DNA from: Sinorhizobium shofinae
GTDB taxonomy: Bacteria > Pseudomonadota > Alphaproteobacteria > Rhizobiales > Rhizobiaceae
Assembly (NCBI GenBank): GCA_001704765.1
Contig: MBFK01000150.1
Location: forward strand, 123,760 to 187,759
Reading direction: 5' to 3'
Length of the DNA stretch: 64,000 bases
The translations under genes were made by a program, and so were the position numbers. The notes beneath the pieces were generated by a model that was given only the letters and a program-made list of their open reading frames with translations, had not been told where the DNA came from and ran no database searches. Below are positions 63,764 to 64,000 of this stretch, piece by piece; within the stretch, counting starts at the first letter, position 1; each line of letters begins with the position of its first letter.

Positions 63764-63790
63764 ACCTTCTCCCCATGGGCGGGGACAGGG
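63764..63790. repeat. Partial palindromic repeat module
   Basis: CCTTCTCCCC, then ATGG, then GCGGGGACAGG: an imperfect palindrome resembling the hairpins at 14211-14360 and 37441-37505. It lies immediately before RIME-like copy 2, so repeats are clustered here. Confidence 0.45.
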
Positions 63791-63794
63791 CTAC

Positions 63795-63896
63795 TGCATG
63801 TATCCTTAAATCGGAGCCGATTTAAGGATAAAAACATGCAGCAATTCAAAGTGCTACAGCGACCTTTGTGCGTCTCATAAGCGCACGGCGCCGTAG
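63795..63896. repeat. RIME-like intergenic mosaic element, copy 2
   Basis: The first palindrome has 14-base perfect arms (63801-63814 and 63817-63830) flanked by TGCATG/CATGCA. The linker ATGCAGCAATTCAAAGTGCT is nearly identical to copy 1. The second palindrome (GTGCG...CGCAC, 63869 region) is decayed in its centre. Same family as 54340-54434. Confidence 0.8.
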
Positions 63897-63927
63897 TGTG
63901 AGGGGTAAACTCGACTTGCCCTAATAC

Positions 63928-63937
63928 TACAGTTGTA
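63928..63937. promoter_or_regulatory. TACA-N2-TGTA dyad (possible BlaI/CopY-type operator)
   Basis: TACAGTTGTA, extended as ACTACA-GT-TGTAAT, has the form of operators bound by BlaI/MecI/CopY winged-helix repressors. It lies about 50 bases before a possible ATG at 63984 at the right edge. The downstream gene is not visible, so the assignment is speculative. Confidence 0.3.
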
Positions 63938-64000
63938 ATTGATGGCAAATCATGATTCTCTTCAAGGGGTTTTCTTGGTGAGGATGCGGCATGTCTGTTT

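Noticed and set aside
63984..64000. ATG near the right edge
   Set aside because: Only five codons remain in the window, too little to support a gene.
1..64000. Transposases, CRISPR arrays, rRNA genes, phage genes, toxin-antitoxin pairs
   Set aside because: Looked for across both strands; none was seen.

Overview
The window looks like a stretch of main chromosome from a Sinorhizobium/Ensifer-type alphaproteobacterium. The DNA is GC-rich with strongly GC-biased third codon positions. The gene sets match those I know from Sinorhizobium meliloti: frcB/frcR, a Clr-type cAMP regulator with a CHASE2 cyclase and SpdA-type phosphodiesterase, type B putA, rpmH-rnpA-yidC-engB-argB, and dapE-truA-fmt-def-rmuC-rbsK-mcpX-hsp20. 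RIME-like and other rhizobial intergenic palindromes are present. The species call is inference; no rRNA or other marker is in view.

Layout: 1-3.2 kb holds fructose uptake (frcB, its ROK regulator and a FucU-like mutarotase). 3.2-10.3 kb is a cyclic-nucleotide neighbourhood (Crp-type regulator, CHASE2 adenylate cyclase, FecR protein, SEL1 protein, class III phosphodiesterase) that also contains a proline racemase family enzyme. 10.4-14.2 kb is putA. 14.4-17.6 kb is a mixed set of small metabolic and unknown genes, including a 34-residue membrane protein. 17.6-21.8 kb is an accessory surface module: a membrane-tethered LuxR-type regulator, a large acidic DUF4114 protein with features of type I secretion, and a porin-like protein. 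22.5-25.2 kb is a decayed segment between a degenerate copy of a tRNA-Arg 3' half and the intact tRNA-Arg(ACG); it holds two frameshifted genes and one intact quinone oxidoreductase.

25.3-31.3 kb carries a TVP38 - flavin disulfide reductase - histidine kinase operon and a chemoreceptor. 31.6-37.4 kb is the core cluster rpmH-rnpA-yidC-engB, a DUF1269 protein, an anti-sigma-like gene without an adjacent sigma factor, and argB. 37.5-45.8 kb holds a PEP-mutase-like protein, Ada, an EamA exporter, a HAD nucleotidase, a LOG protein, dapD, a DUF805 protein and a DEAD-box helicase. 45.9-52.4 kb is a LysR-regulated RND efflux operon that begins with an alpha/beta-hydrolase-like protein whose three catalytic positions are all substituted.

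52.5-63.7 kb is core again: dapE, the def-fmt-truA operon, rmuC, ribokinase, a dCache chemoreceptor, a nucleoside hydrolase, and an Hsp20-DUF1150 pair preceded by an RpoH-like promoter and a ROSE-type RNA thermometer. The most noteworthy points are the relic tRNA-Arg island, the triad-less hydrolase in the efflux operon, the DUF4114/LuxR module, the hidden 34-residue membrane protein, the duplicated start region before the DUF1810 gene, and the ROSE element. I saw no transposase, CRISPR array, rRNA or intact phage gene.
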